Source: Cyanobacteria bacterium SZAS-4 (GTDB lineage: Bacteria; Cyanobacteriota; Vampirovibrionia; Obscuribacterales; Obscuribacteraceae). Taken from it: 64,000 bases of DNA. The DNA lies in NCBI GenBank assembly GCA_018266255.1, contig JAFEAT010000011.1, positions 351,003-415,002 on the forward strand. Reading direction: 5' to 3'. Below are positions 55,560-64,000 of the stretch, piece after piece (position 1 is the first letter of the stretch; each line of letters opens with the position of its first letter). The notes under the pieces were generated by a model. That model was given only the letters and a program-made list of their open reading frames with translations, did no database searches and was not told the origin of the DNA. A program made the translations under genes and the position numbers.

Positions 55560-55835
55560 ATGACGACATCAACATTTGACCTCTGGCAAGCCTATCAGGC
55601 TGCGCCAGTAATCTGGGGCGCCATTCAGGACACAACCGTCCTCGCCTTCAAATCTCAGGCCGCTCCGTTCCTTACTAAGAACGAACCCTCGGCTTCCGTA
55701 CAGTACTCGTACGACAAGCTGGGACGCCTGGTACAGACCTCCTTCGTTCCGCAAGGATCGAGCGTTGCCACTGTATATGATGCAGCGGGCAACAGAAAGT
55801 CTGTCATTACCACTCAAGGATTAGGAGGGCTTTAG
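55560..55835 (+). CDS. Mini protein with one YD repeat
   Basis: The 91-residue product has a helical start (FDLWQAYQAAPVIWGAI) and a single YD/RHS-type repeat: VQYSYDKLGRLVQTSFVPQ then VYDAAGNRKSV. GAAAGGAAA stands before the ATG. YD repeats normally occur in dozens. It ends inside a strong terminator and 55 bp before the RHS gene. Confidence 0.7.
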   Translation: MTTSTFDLWQAYQAAPVIWGAIQDTTVLAFKSQAAPFLTKNEPSASVQYSYDKLGRLVQTSFVPQGSSVATVYDAAGNRKSVITTQGLGGL

Positions 55836-55846
55836 CCCTCTTTTTT
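55825..55846 (+). terminator. Intrinsic terminator before the RHS gene
   Basis: GAGGGC, loop TTTA, GCCCTC, then six T: a textbook hairpin that overlaps the stop codon (55833-55835) of the mini YD protein. Confidence 0.85.
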
Positions 55847-55889
55847 GAGCAAGCCGTTGCAACGCGACCAAATAGAAAGAGCAATCAAA

Positions 55890-58800
55890 ATGACAAATAC
55901 AGTCGTAAGAAGGCTTCCGCAACCGCTGAAAGTCATGGACCGTTCCAAACAGAAAGCAGTCTCTCCAGCAATTGCAAAACAGATCGTGGAAGGGCGAGTC
56001 ATCGACACTTCCAAAATCTACAAGAGGGGAGCCAGTCCAACGGTTCCACCTCTTCCGCACAAGCTTACCGGCATCATTCCCCATTCTGTTGGCGGTGATG
56101 CTTCGAACACAGTCCCGGGACCAGCTTCCATCTCGGAGCTGGCTAGGGCTCTGAAAAATGATCCCCAGTTGATGTTTGAATGGGTTCATAACAACATTGA
56201 TTGGGAGCCAGGCTGGGGTGTTCAGAAAGGTGCCTTCGGTGCTCTAGTTGATGGACGAGGCAACTCTTTTGATCAGAGCGCTCTCCTCGTCACGCTCCTT
56301 CGTACCGCCGGATTTACCGCTAACTACGTTCTCGGCACAATTCAGATCAATGCTGCGCAGGCCGGCGATTGGTTTGGCACGGTGTCTGACAACATTGACA
56401 TGGCCAATCAATATTGCTTCTACAGCTACATTCCTGTTGATTACATTTACAATCCGATTGAAGACGCCTATGACATTACCCTTGGTCACGTCTGGGTTCA
56501 GTGTGTGATCGGCGGAACTACGTACGTCTTCGACCCGAGCCGCAAAAGTTACAACCGCACGGCAGCACTGCTCGATTTGAGCAACCTGGCGTCAACAATG
56601 GGATACAATCCCACAACCTTCCTTACTGCAGCGCGGTCCGGTGCAACAATCGACCCGAGCGGCAACTACGTACAGAATATCAATCAGGCAAACATCGATA
56701 GCAACCTGGTTACTCTGTCCACCACACTTGCTACGTGGATGAAAACAAATCATCCGGGTGCAACTTTGGATGATATTCTTGGTGGTGCATCTATTATTCC
56801 TGCGACGTTGCCAGTCTTGCAAACCTCATTGCCTTATGAGCTTGCCGGCGATGTTCCGACCGTTTGGACTGGCGATATTCCGGTATCGTATAAAACTACT
56901 TTCCAGCTCTCCTGGCCGGATGCGAACATCGATCAGACTTTTACGTCTGATCAGCTCTGCGGTGCACGTCTGACTATTTGGTGGACTTCCACGGCCACCG
57001 GAAGCACTCCTACACTGTATCTCGACGGCACAGCTATCCAAACCGGAACCGAAATTCCCAATTGGATGTTTGTTACTTATCCAAACTACGTTGTCGTCCA
57101 TAACGCGTACCACGATACCAACGCAAATGAGAACGCTTGGATCGGAATCGACTCCAATGTAAAACATTTGCTTGCCACGGTGTGGGGTAATCCTGGTAGA
57201 GGTGCAGTTTCTTACCATCAATCCCAACTTGTCGCCAATAGCGCCGCAGGCGGTGCCGCCGATTCTGAAAACATCTACGGCGAAACGCTTGCCTTGATCT
57301 GGAGCACTCAGTGTGCTGAATTTACTGCTATTAACGACATCATGAGCAGACTTTTGCTTGTGAGGGCACCAAACTTTCACGGCGTTGCTGTTGTGACGTA
57401 CAACGATGTCAGACCCGGTATCGGCATCGCTTCCTACCTCGGCACACAAGTTGCAACCGACTACTCGTTCTTGGTGGATCGCAGAGCTGGCGGCGTTTAC
57501 GGCATGATCGGTTCTGGTCTCGAATGCGCTATATTCCAGCAGGTTGTTGGAAACATCCCCAGCATTAACACAGGAGCGATGATCCGTGCCGAAAATGCCG
57601 CCGGAGGTAAAATCTATCAAGGTACGCAGTCTAACTGGACAACAGTAATCGAACCGGCTCTCTGGGCTAACGGCTACACGAGCACCGATACCAATGATAT
57701 CTACAACAATTTCGTTAACTGGGGTGGCGGTGCCACTGTAGAAATTCCACAGCATCGGAACGTTGCACTAGGCTCGGCGTCCGGCTATGGTTTCTGGTTC
57801 TGGCCAAACGGTACTGCACAGGGACCTGGTGGTATCGTCAACTTCACCAAGGGTGGTGGCGGCGGTAACTCTCAGACTCCTGGCGACCAGAACGACAAAG
57901 GAAAGGACAAAGACGATCCTTCGAAAAAGCAACCACCAAAAGACAAAACAAATGATCCGATTGATGTTTTTAGTGGCGATTTCCTCTACACCCGACAAGA
58001 TCTAAAGATTGGTAGTCAGGCAGAACCTTTTAGTCTCTCATTTCAACGTAGTTATAACTCACGCAATCGACACATCGATGGACCGTTGGGTCTTGGCTGG
58101 ACGCACAACTTCAATATCACCGCCAAGGTAAATTCAGATCCATTCCTCGCACTGGGACAGCAGACCGCATTACCTGTAGTGGCAACATTAGCCGCGTTCT
58201 TCGTCATCATGGATCTCTGTTCGGGAGATGTCAACGTACTCCCGCTCGATCAGCATGTAACTGCATCGCTGTGCAGCAGTTGGTGGGTAGACCAAGTCAC
58301 CAACAATATTGTCGACGTAAGATTCGATGACGGTACGCATACGTTCACGAAACTGCCGGATGGTTCCTATGTCAACTCACTGACAGGACCGTCGAACCTT
58401 ACCCTTGTCGGTGGTTTATTCGTCTACACGACTCCCGACAAAATCAAGTACAACTTCAACTCCGCAGGACAGATCACTTCTGTTGTCTATCCCAGTGGAA
58501 TGACTGTTTCCTATTCCTATGCTGGAGGACTATTGCAGTCAGTAAGCAATGGGCTAACACGGACTCTCACATTGCACTACACGTCGGGGCGGCTAACGTC
58601 AGTCACCGATGGCACGGGACGCAGCGTTCAGTATTCGGTCGACGGGAGCAAAAACCTGACATCATTTACAGATGCAAACTCCAAGGTTTTCACATACCAG
58701 TACGATCAGCCTGGTCGTATGACTAAGTACTTCTTGCCCGCGAATCCTGCTGTGGCAATCGTTACCAACAATTACGATTCCTTGAGTCGAGTACAGACTC

Positions 58801-61448
58801 AAACGAACTCACGCAGCCAGGTGTGGACATATTATTTTGCCGGCTCTCGGACCGAAGAGACTGACCCGCTTGGTAAAAGCACCATCAAATATCTGAACAA
58901 ATTTGGCTCTACCCTTCGTGAGATAAATGCGCTGGGGCAGGAGATCAAGAACGAATTCGACGGGTTGGGTCGAATGATAAAAGCCACTCAGCCAGAGGGG
59001 AACTCTGTTCAGTGGGTATTCGATAACTTCAACAATCCGCTATCCATAACTAAAGTGCCAAAGACTGGATCCGGACTGAGCAATATTGTCAACAGTTTTA
59101 CCTATCATCCGACTTACAACAAGGTCGCAACCGCCACAGACGGAAACGGCAATGTCACCACTTTCACATACGATCCGTCAACGGGCAATCTGCTCACTGT
59201 CCAAAAACCTACTGTTGGTGGTCTCACTCCGCAAGTAACATATACATACAATGCTCGTGGTCAGATCTTGACGATCACTGACGAGACTGGTGTTGTTACT
59301 CAGCATTCTTATGACACCACCACCGAATTGTTGAACACCACTATCATAGATCCGGGAATCAGTCCACATTTGGCTCTCACTGCCAGCTTTGGCTATGATC
59401 CGGTCGGAAACACAAATTCAATAACTGACCCGAACGGCAATGTTTGGACTGCTACGTACAACCCGAACCGTATGGTCAGCCAGTTTATTGCTCCTGCGCC
59501 GTTCGGCTATGTCACCAACCGCTTCTACGACGACAACGGAAATCCAACAAGCGAACAGCGTCAAACTGGTGGCGTTCCAGCCTGGGCCATTTCCAGCTTT
59601 ACATATTCTACAACAGGCAAACAGCTCTCCAAAACTGACCCCTCAGGCAACACTACCAGCTGGACATATGACAGCAAAGATCGTGTCCAGACAATGTCCG
59701 ATGGACAGGGACGACTGAGTCAATATTCTTATGATGAGCTAGATAGGCTTTTCCAAGTCATAGATCCTGGCTTGGCTTTGTCCGAATCCAGAACCTACAC
59801 AACTAACGGCATACTTGCATCGGTAACCGATGCCCGGAACAACACCACGCAGTTTACGTATGACGGGCTAGATCGGATTAGTAAGACGATCTATGCGGAT
59901 ACCACTTTCGAACAGAATCAAAGCTACGATTTAAACAGCAACATCTTGGTCCAGCTAACACGTTCCGGTAATACCATAACCATGACTTACGATGCGCTCA
60001 ATCGACTCTCCACCAAGACGCCTCAGAGTCAGGGCGTTGTAACACTCACATATGACCTTGCGGGGCGCATGGTTAAGGCTAACAAGCCAATTGTGGCCGG
60101 TGATCCATCTACGGGCGACTTCCAATATTTCTTCGACACAGCCGGACGATTCTACAAAGAGCAGTACCCCGACTCTAAAATCGTTCTTCACCAGCTTGAC
60201 AGTAACGGCAACCGCACCAAAACAACCTGGCCTGATTCTTACTTTGTCAGCCGCTCCTTTGACCAGTTGAACAGACTTTCTAACATCAAGTTGAATGGTG
60301 CATCGAGCCCTGCTGTGCAATTTACCTATGATCAATTGTCTCGCAAGACTTTGGTCACCTTCGGTAATGGAGCCAGCACATCGTTCACTCCCCAGCTAAA
60401 TGACGATATCACTCAGATTGCACACACTTTCGTCGGTTCCAGCCTAACATTTACCTATGGATTTAATGGAGAGCACCAGGTTACAAACGAACAAGTCTCT
60501 AATACTTCGTTTGTTGCACATCCCGCTTCAGCAGGGAATACATCGTATGGGACTAGTACTCCGGATAACCGATATCCCACCGTGGGCGGTGCCACCTACA
60601 CCTACGATGGTAATAAAAACCTTTCAGGTGACAGTGTTTGGACTTACACTTTTGATACCGAAAATCATCTGCTTACAGCTAACAAGACTGGTGTTAGTGC
60701 CAGCTTTGTCTATGACCCTTCGCACCGTCAATCTCAGAAAACGGTCGGTGCTGTGAAAACTCGCTTTATCTACGACGGTTGGCAGCGTATCGCAGACTAC
60801 AACGCTGTCACGAACGCATTGCAAAACCGCTATGTGTATGGGCAGGGTCTTGATGAAGCACTTGTACAGATTTCTAGTAGTGGTGCACTCACGTTTTGCC
60901 ACAGCAACAGAGTTGGCACTATCACTGCAATTAGCGGTTCAAGCGGTTCGTTGACAAACACTAATGTCATCGACAATTTCGGTCAAGTCTCGGCTATGGG
61001 TGGCACAGACTTTGGACTTGCCGGACAACGGTACGATGCGGAGACCGGACTCTATTACTTCAAACATCGCTATTATTCGCCCATAATTGGTCGATTCCTT
61101 CAACCTGATTATCTGCGTTACGCAGATGGTCTGAACCTGTACACTCATGCACACAACGATCCAATCAATAATACCGATCCACTTGGACTCTTGGGAGTTG
61201 GAATTCCCGGTTTGCCGTCACCGACAGTAATTCCTCCTTCTGGTCCTAGTATGAACGGAGTACCTTGTTTCTTTGGCTCACAACCAACTATTTCAGCCAC
61301 TAGCACGTGCTGCCCGACTAATGAGCCGACTGAAACTCATGTGCCACCAGGCTTCACCAACCAGGCTGGTCATACGCCACCACCTTGTGCGGATCCTGGA
61401 AGCCAGGGAGATAAAGATAAAGACAAAAAAGACCCCAAACCTAATTGA
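55890..61448 (+). CDS. RHS-repeat protein with transglutaminase-like head and Cys-rich tail
   Basis: From the ATG at 55890 the product is 1852 residues without a signal peptide. Residues about 90-225 form a transglutaminase-like domain (GNSFDQSALLVTLLRTAGF, His200 in LGHVW, Asp215 in FDPSRKSY); the Cys expected near residue 125-129 is missing, so it should be inactive. A linker rich in Lys/Asp (KGKDKDDPSKK) precedes a DUF6531-type entry (about 690-750) and about 20 YD repeats (860-1690). The RHS core is at about 1708-1767 (GQRYDAETGLYYFKHRYY, IGRFLQPDYLR, NLYTHAHNDPINNTDPLGL). The last 85 residues hold no known toxin, four Cys and many Ser/Thr/Pro (FFGSQPTISATSTCCPTNEP). Confidence 0.9.
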   Translation: MTNTVVRRLPQPLKVMDRSKQKAVSPAIAKQIVEGRVIDTSKIYKRGASPTVPPLPHKLTGIIPHSVGGDASNTVPGPASISELARALKNDPQLMFEWVHNNIDWEPGWGVQKGAFGALVDGRGNSFDQSALLVTLLRTAGFTANYVLGTIQINAAQAGDWFGTVSDNIDMANQYCFYSYIPVDYIYNPIEDAYDITLGHVWVQCVIGGTTYVFDPSRKSYNRTAALLDLSNLASTMGYNPTTFLTAARSGATIDPSGNYVQNINQANIDSNLVTLSTTLATWMKTNHPGATLDDILGGASIIPATLPVLQTSLPYELAGDVPTVWTGDIPVSYKTTFQLSWPDANIDQTFTSDQLCGARLTIWWTSTATGSTPTLYLDGTAIQTGTEIPNWMFVTYPNYVVVHNAYHDTNANENAWIGIDSNVKHLLATVWGNPGRGAVSYHQSQLVANSAAGGAADSENIYGETLALIWSTQCAEFTAINDIMSRLLLVRAPNFHGVAVVTYNDVRPGIGIASYLGTQVATDYSFLVDRRAGGVYGMIGSGLECAIFQQVVGNIPSINTGAMIRAENAAGGKIYQGTQSNWTTVIEPALWANGYTSTDTNDIYNNFVNWGGGATVEIPQHRNVALGSASGYGFWFWPNGTAQGPGGIVNFTKGGGGGNSQTPGDQNDKGKDKDDPSKKQPPKDKTNDPIDVFSGDFLYTRQDLKIGSQAEPFSLSFQRSYNSRNRHIDGPLGLGWTHNFNITAKVNSDPFLALGQQTALPVVATLAAFFVIMDLCSGDVNVLPLDQHVTASLCSSWWVDQVTNNIVDVRFDDGTHTFTKLPDGSYVNSLTGPSNLTLVGGLFVYTTPDKIKYNFNSAGQITSVVYPSGMTVSYSYAGGLLQSVSNGLTRTLTLHYTSGRLTSVTDGTGRSVQYSVDGSKNLTSFTDANSKVFTYQYDQPGRMTKYFLPANPAVAIVTNNYDSLSRVQTQTNSRSQVWTYYFAGSRTEETDPLGKSTIKYLNKFGSTLREINALGQEIKNEFDGLGRMIKATQPEGNSVQWVFDNFNNPLSITKVPKTGSGLSNIVNSFTYHPTYNKVATATDGNGNVTTFTYDPSTGNLLTVQKPTVGGLTPQVTYTYNARGQILTITDETGVVTQHSYDTTTELLNTTIIDPGISPHLALTASFGYDPVGNTNSITDPNGNVWTATYNPNRMVSQFIAPAPFGYVTNRFYDDNGNPTSEQRQTGGVPAWAISSFTYSTTGKQLSKTDPSGNTTSWTYDSKDRVQTMSDGQGRLSQYSYDELDRLFQVIDPGLALSESRTYTTNGILASVTDARNNTTQFTYDGLDRISKTIYADTTFEQNQSYDLNSNILVQLTRSGNTITMTYDALNRLSTKTPQSQGVVTLTYDLAGRMVKANKPIVAGDPSTGDFQYFFDTAGRFYKEQYPDSKIVLHQLDSNGNRTKTTWPDSYFVSRSFDQLNRLSNIKLNGASSPAVQFTYDQLSRKTLVTFGNGASTSFTPQLNDDITQIAHTFVGSSLTFTYGFNGEHQVTNEQVSNTSFVAHPASAGNTSYGTSTPDNRYPTVGGATYTYDGNKNLSGDSVWTYTFDTENHLLTANKTGVSASFVYDPSHRQSQKTVGAVKTRFIYDGWQRIADYNAVTNALQNRYVYGQGLDEALVQISSSGALTFCHSNRVGTITAISGSSGSLTNTNVIDNFGQVSAMGGTDFGLAGQRYDAETGLYYFKHRYYSPIIGRFLQPDYLRYADGLNLYTHAHNDPINNTDPLGLLGVGIPGLPSPTVIPPSGPSMNGVPCFFGSQPTISATSTCCPTNEPTETHVPPGFTNQAGHTPPPCADPGSQGDKDKDKKDPKPN

Positions 61449-61475
61449 TAACTAACCGATGATCGTTTCGTTCAT

Positions 61476-61508
61476 GGCGGAGGAGTTCGAGAACTCCTTC
61501 GCCATTTT
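61476..61508 (+). terminator. Hairpin terminator after the RHS gene
   Basis: A 13-bp stem with one G-U pair (GGCGGAGGAGTTC with its partner) and loop GA, then ATTTT, 28 bp after the RHS stop. It separates the RHS gene from the dehydratase gene unless read through. Confidence 0.7.
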
Positions 61509-61588
61509 GCCCATTGGGCGGCGTGCGAATTTTTTGAGTGTCAGGTCTCATTACAAGCAATCGATTATCAACTTAGAAAGGATACCCG

Positions 61589-64000
61589 ATGAACGGGCAA
61601 CAGATGTACTCAGCTCTTGACTCGCTTGTGGTGCGCACTCCACTGCTTACCCAAAACAGTGCAAAAAACCTCAACCTAGACCACATCTTGTGTGATACGC
61701 GGATTATGACTTCACTGGCGGTGGCTAGCCCTTCGCTGTATAAGCAGCTAATAAGGGACAAAAGAGACACAGACACACAGTTGTCTGTTTTGAAATATCT
61801 AAAGAGGATGGCGTTAAGGCCTACCCCATATGGTTTGCTTGCCGGTGTCGCGCTGGCCAAATTTGATGAACGAACAAAACTGACAAGAACCGAAAAGGTC
61901 AGTTCTTCCACTCGTCCAGATATGTCGCTGTTGATGGATATTGTAGTAAAGCTGGAACGAGATATGGAGGTTCGAAAAAGGCTCACCTTATTTCCCAATC
62001 CCGAACTAATCGTCAAAGCAGATCGAATTTGGATTGAACATCCACTCTTCCCTCATCAGGGAATCAAGAACGGACTAAGCATTCCCGCAGACAGAGCTGT
62101 CCTGCGCGTAATAAATCTCGTATCAGAGGGCTGCCTTTTTCAAACATTATGCAACATTCTTGCTTACGACTTTCAAGAACAAGTCGGTCGCGCGGAGGAA
62201 CTTGTCAATCAGCTTTGCGATTCGGGTGTGCTCCTTTCCCATCTGCGTTTTTCTCTCGACGATTCGGCAAATTTGTTGACGAACATTCGTGAATTCTGCG
62301 AATTGCCCACCGTCGAGCCTATCTACAAACAACTAGAACGGCTCCTCGACTCTATGGCTGTATGGGACGCCACAACAGAAAAATCTGCTGACAGTTACAT
62401 GAAGTTGTTGAAAGAAGCATCAGATATCACGTCAGCGCTAAACACCGTTCAAGTTGATTCAGCTTTTGATGTGGGTTCCGCGAAAGTTTCGCATTTGATC
62501 GCACAAGAGGCCGCCTCAGCGGCCGAGTTACTTTTGAGCCTCAGTCGTTCGCGCTACTCAGGTGCACTCTCAGATTATAAGAAGGCATTCAACAAGAGAT
62601 ATCAGTTACGAAGAGAAATTCCAATATTAGAACTACTCAGCCCTACCTTCGGTCTGGGGCCACCCTCTTACGACTATCGGTTGAGCACGGACACTGGAGA
62701 ACGTAATCGGAAATTGTTGGAATTGGCTACTATTGCCTCCAATGGCAAATCGCTCGAGGTAAATCTTTCCAAAGATGACCTGAAGATTTTGCAACTTTGG
62801 CAACCGAATGTTAAGGAAGCTCCGTTATCGTTGGACTTGTTCGTTTCGGTAGCGACGCACTCGCCCGACACGCTGGATCGTGGTGATTTTTCTTTAGTGT
62901 TATCTCCGCGTGGTGGTGAAGTTGGTGCCGGTAGAGCACTCGGACGGTTTCATCACGTGCTTGGGGCAGAAGTTAACGAGGTTCTGCAAGAGATAGTGTC
63001 AATCGAAAACCAGGCATCAAGTGGGTTGCAGGCGGACGTCTGTTTTTGGACTGAGAAGCCGCGACATGCAAATGTGACGAGCGCGCCATTGATGCGCGAT
63101 TACGTTATCACCGCAAATTGTGCTCCAGTGCCAAATCGCAAGAACATTCCATTGTCGGAGCTAATGATTGGACTAGAAGACGATAGATTTTACGCCCGCT
63201 GGATTCGAACAGGTGAAAAGATCGTGGCCTGCCCAAATAGCATGTTGAATAAATCGCTGATGCCTGAGGCGATTCGATTTTTAATCACCATCGCTACGGA
63301 CGGACAGCCAAAACTGGAATCATTTGATTGGGGTCCAGCTGCCAGCTTGTCCTTTTTGCCTCGCGTTCGCTATGGCAAATTTGTGCTCAGACTCGCAAGC
63401 TGGGATCTCAAAGGCTTGCAAACATCGTTCGAAGCCAAATCCGATCAGAACTTTGCCTTGCGAGTTAGAGAATGGCGAAAACATTCGAACATGCCGGCTC
63501 AAATTCAAATCGCGAACTCGCCTTATACCGACAACTTACTTTTCCTCGACTTAGACGATGTTTTAGACCTCGAACTACTTGAACAAATGGTTCGCAAAGG
63601 GACTAACTCGCAGCTCATCGCGTACGAACATATGCCCGGTGGTGAGTGGAACAAGTCTATTCAATCTGACTCCTCTTACACAACCGAATTCGTCATATCT
63701 CTCCTGCGCACTGATCTGAAGTCACGAACCTCTGATAACCAACTGAGTCCTCAAACTAATTCACCAATGGTGTCTCAAAGAGATTATTTGCGACCACCTG
63801 GTAGTGAATGGCTTTATCTACGACTTGATTGCAACTCCAATACGCATGAAGAGATTATCGCCAAAAGCAGTGTAATTGCCAATAAATTGGTCTCGGACGA
63901 TTTGATCAAACAATGGTTTTTTGTGCGCTACGCAGATCCACAAGATCACATCCGTTTGCGGTTTCGCGTGAACGTGGGTGAATTGTATACCAAGACAATG
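61589..64000 (+). CDS. Class I lanthipeptide dehydratase (LanB), 3' end beyond window
   Basis: The open frame from the ATG at 61589 (AAAGGA upstream) runs off the window: at least 804 codons. Residues about 65-85 read LKYLKRMALRPTPYGLLAGV, the signature of the lantibiotic dehydratase N-terminal (glutamylating) domain, and about 590-605 LPRVRYGKFVLRLASW is a conserved core motif. From about residue 740 (EWLYLRLDCNSNTHEEII, WFFVRYADPQDHIRLRF) comes the SpaB_C/thiopeptide-type elimination domain. LanB uses glutamyl-tRNA to dehydrate Ser/Thr in a precursor peptide. LanC, a protease and a transporter may lie to the right. Confidence 0.93.
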   Translation, partial: MNGQQMYSALDSLVVRTPLLTQNSAKNLNLDHILCDTRIMTSLAVASPSLYKQLIRDKRDTDTQLSVLKYLKRMALRPTPYGLLAGVALAKFDERTKLTRTEKVSSSTRPDMSLLMDIVVKLERDMEVRKRLTLFPNPELIVKADRIWIEHPLFPHQGIKNGLSIPADRAVLRVINLVSEGCLFQTLCNILAYDFQEQVGRAEELVNQLCDSGVLLSHLRFSLDDSANLLTNIREFCELPTVEPIYKQLERLLDSMAVWDATTEKSADSYMKLLKEASDITSALNTVQVDSAFDVGSAKVSHLIAQEAASAAELLLSLSRSRYSGALSDYKKAFNKRYQLRREIPILELLSPTFGLGPPSYDYRLSTDTGERNRKLLELATIASNGKSLEVNLSKDDLKILQLWQPNVKEAPLSLDLFVSVATHSPDTLDRGDFSLVLSPRGGEVGAGRALGRFHHVLGAEVNEVLQEIVSIENQASSGLQADVCFWTEKPRHANVTSAPLMRDYVITANCAPVPNRKNIPLSELMIGLEDDRFYARWIRTGEKIVACPNSMLNKSLMPEAIRFLITIATDGQPKLESFDWGPAASLSFLPRVRYGKFVLRLASWDLKGLQTSFEAKSDQNFALRVREWRKHSNMPAQIQIANSPYTDNLLFLDLDDVLDLELLEQMVRKGTNSQLIAYEHMPGGEWNKSIQSDSSYTTEFVISLLRTDLKSRTSDNQLSPQTNSPMVSQRDYLRPPGSEWLYLRLDCNSNTHEEIIAKSSVIANKLVSDDLIKQWFFVRYADPQDHIRLRFRVNVGELYTKTM

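Overview
Organism. The window looks like chromosome of a diderm (Gram-negative-type) bacterium of moderate GC. It carries several secreted WG-repeat proteins, lipoproteins with lipoboxes, an RlpA-like protein, a TonB-C-like secreted protein, a PE-PPE-domain esterase and many Hsp20 proteins. I have seen this mix in the Cyanobacteriota side lineage Vampirovibrionia/Obscuribacterales, so that is my guess, but no rRNA or ribosomal protein is present to test it. No phylogenetic computation was possible. Layout 1-42.1 kb (chromosomal backbone). The left part holds a bestrophin-like channel, an LRV-repeat protein followed by two Hsp20 genes (one membrane-anchored), then mostly single genes: small membrane proteins, an NmrA-like reductase, two WG-repeat proteins (one broken by frameshifts), a truncated DnaQ-like exonuclease, a short class UvrA ATPase, an alpha/beta hydrolase, a GNAT enzyme, TonB-C-like and BamE-like secreted proteins and a PE-PPE esterase. 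A divergent two-component pair lies at 21-23.6 kb. From 30.2 to 34.8 kb is a tightly packed stressosome operon: RsbR, RsbS, RsbT, a second RsbT, an RsbT-RsbX fusion and an RsbT-histidine kinase fusion. It converges on an HPII-type catalase. A second Hsp20 pair with its own LRV protein follows at 37.7-39.5 kb, then an LRR protein, a lipoprotein that seems to start with ATT, and an EDPLGDP-repeat protein. Layout 42.4-64 kb (integrated elements). A 42-bp fragment of the 3' part of a tRNA-Arg(ACG) gene occurs twice, at 42457 and 47308, each followed by a P4-type tyrosine integrase with its own short paired repeats. I read this as tandem tRNA-targeting elements. Element 1 (4.85 kb) has a frameshifted integrase, a secreted BamE-like protein, a zinc-ribbon fragment, a 134-nt imperfect hairpin and a stand-alone protein with two ClpX-type zinc fingers. 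Element 2 starts at 47308 and runs past the window edge. It has an intact integrase, a UDG-like hypothetical protein, an array of 57-bp repeats, a C-rich block with a membrane protein, a lipoprotein, an S1-domain protein and a tail-fibre-like beta-helix protein, then a one-YD-repeat mini protein, a 1852-residue RHS protein with a Cys/Ser/Thr-rich tail, and a class I lanthipeptide dehydratase (LanB) cut by the window end. The most interesting ideas are the RHS tail next to LanB, the stressosome with four RsbT-type kinase domains, the ClpX-zinc-finger-only protein on a mobile element, and a BamE-like module recurring in secreted WG-type proteins.
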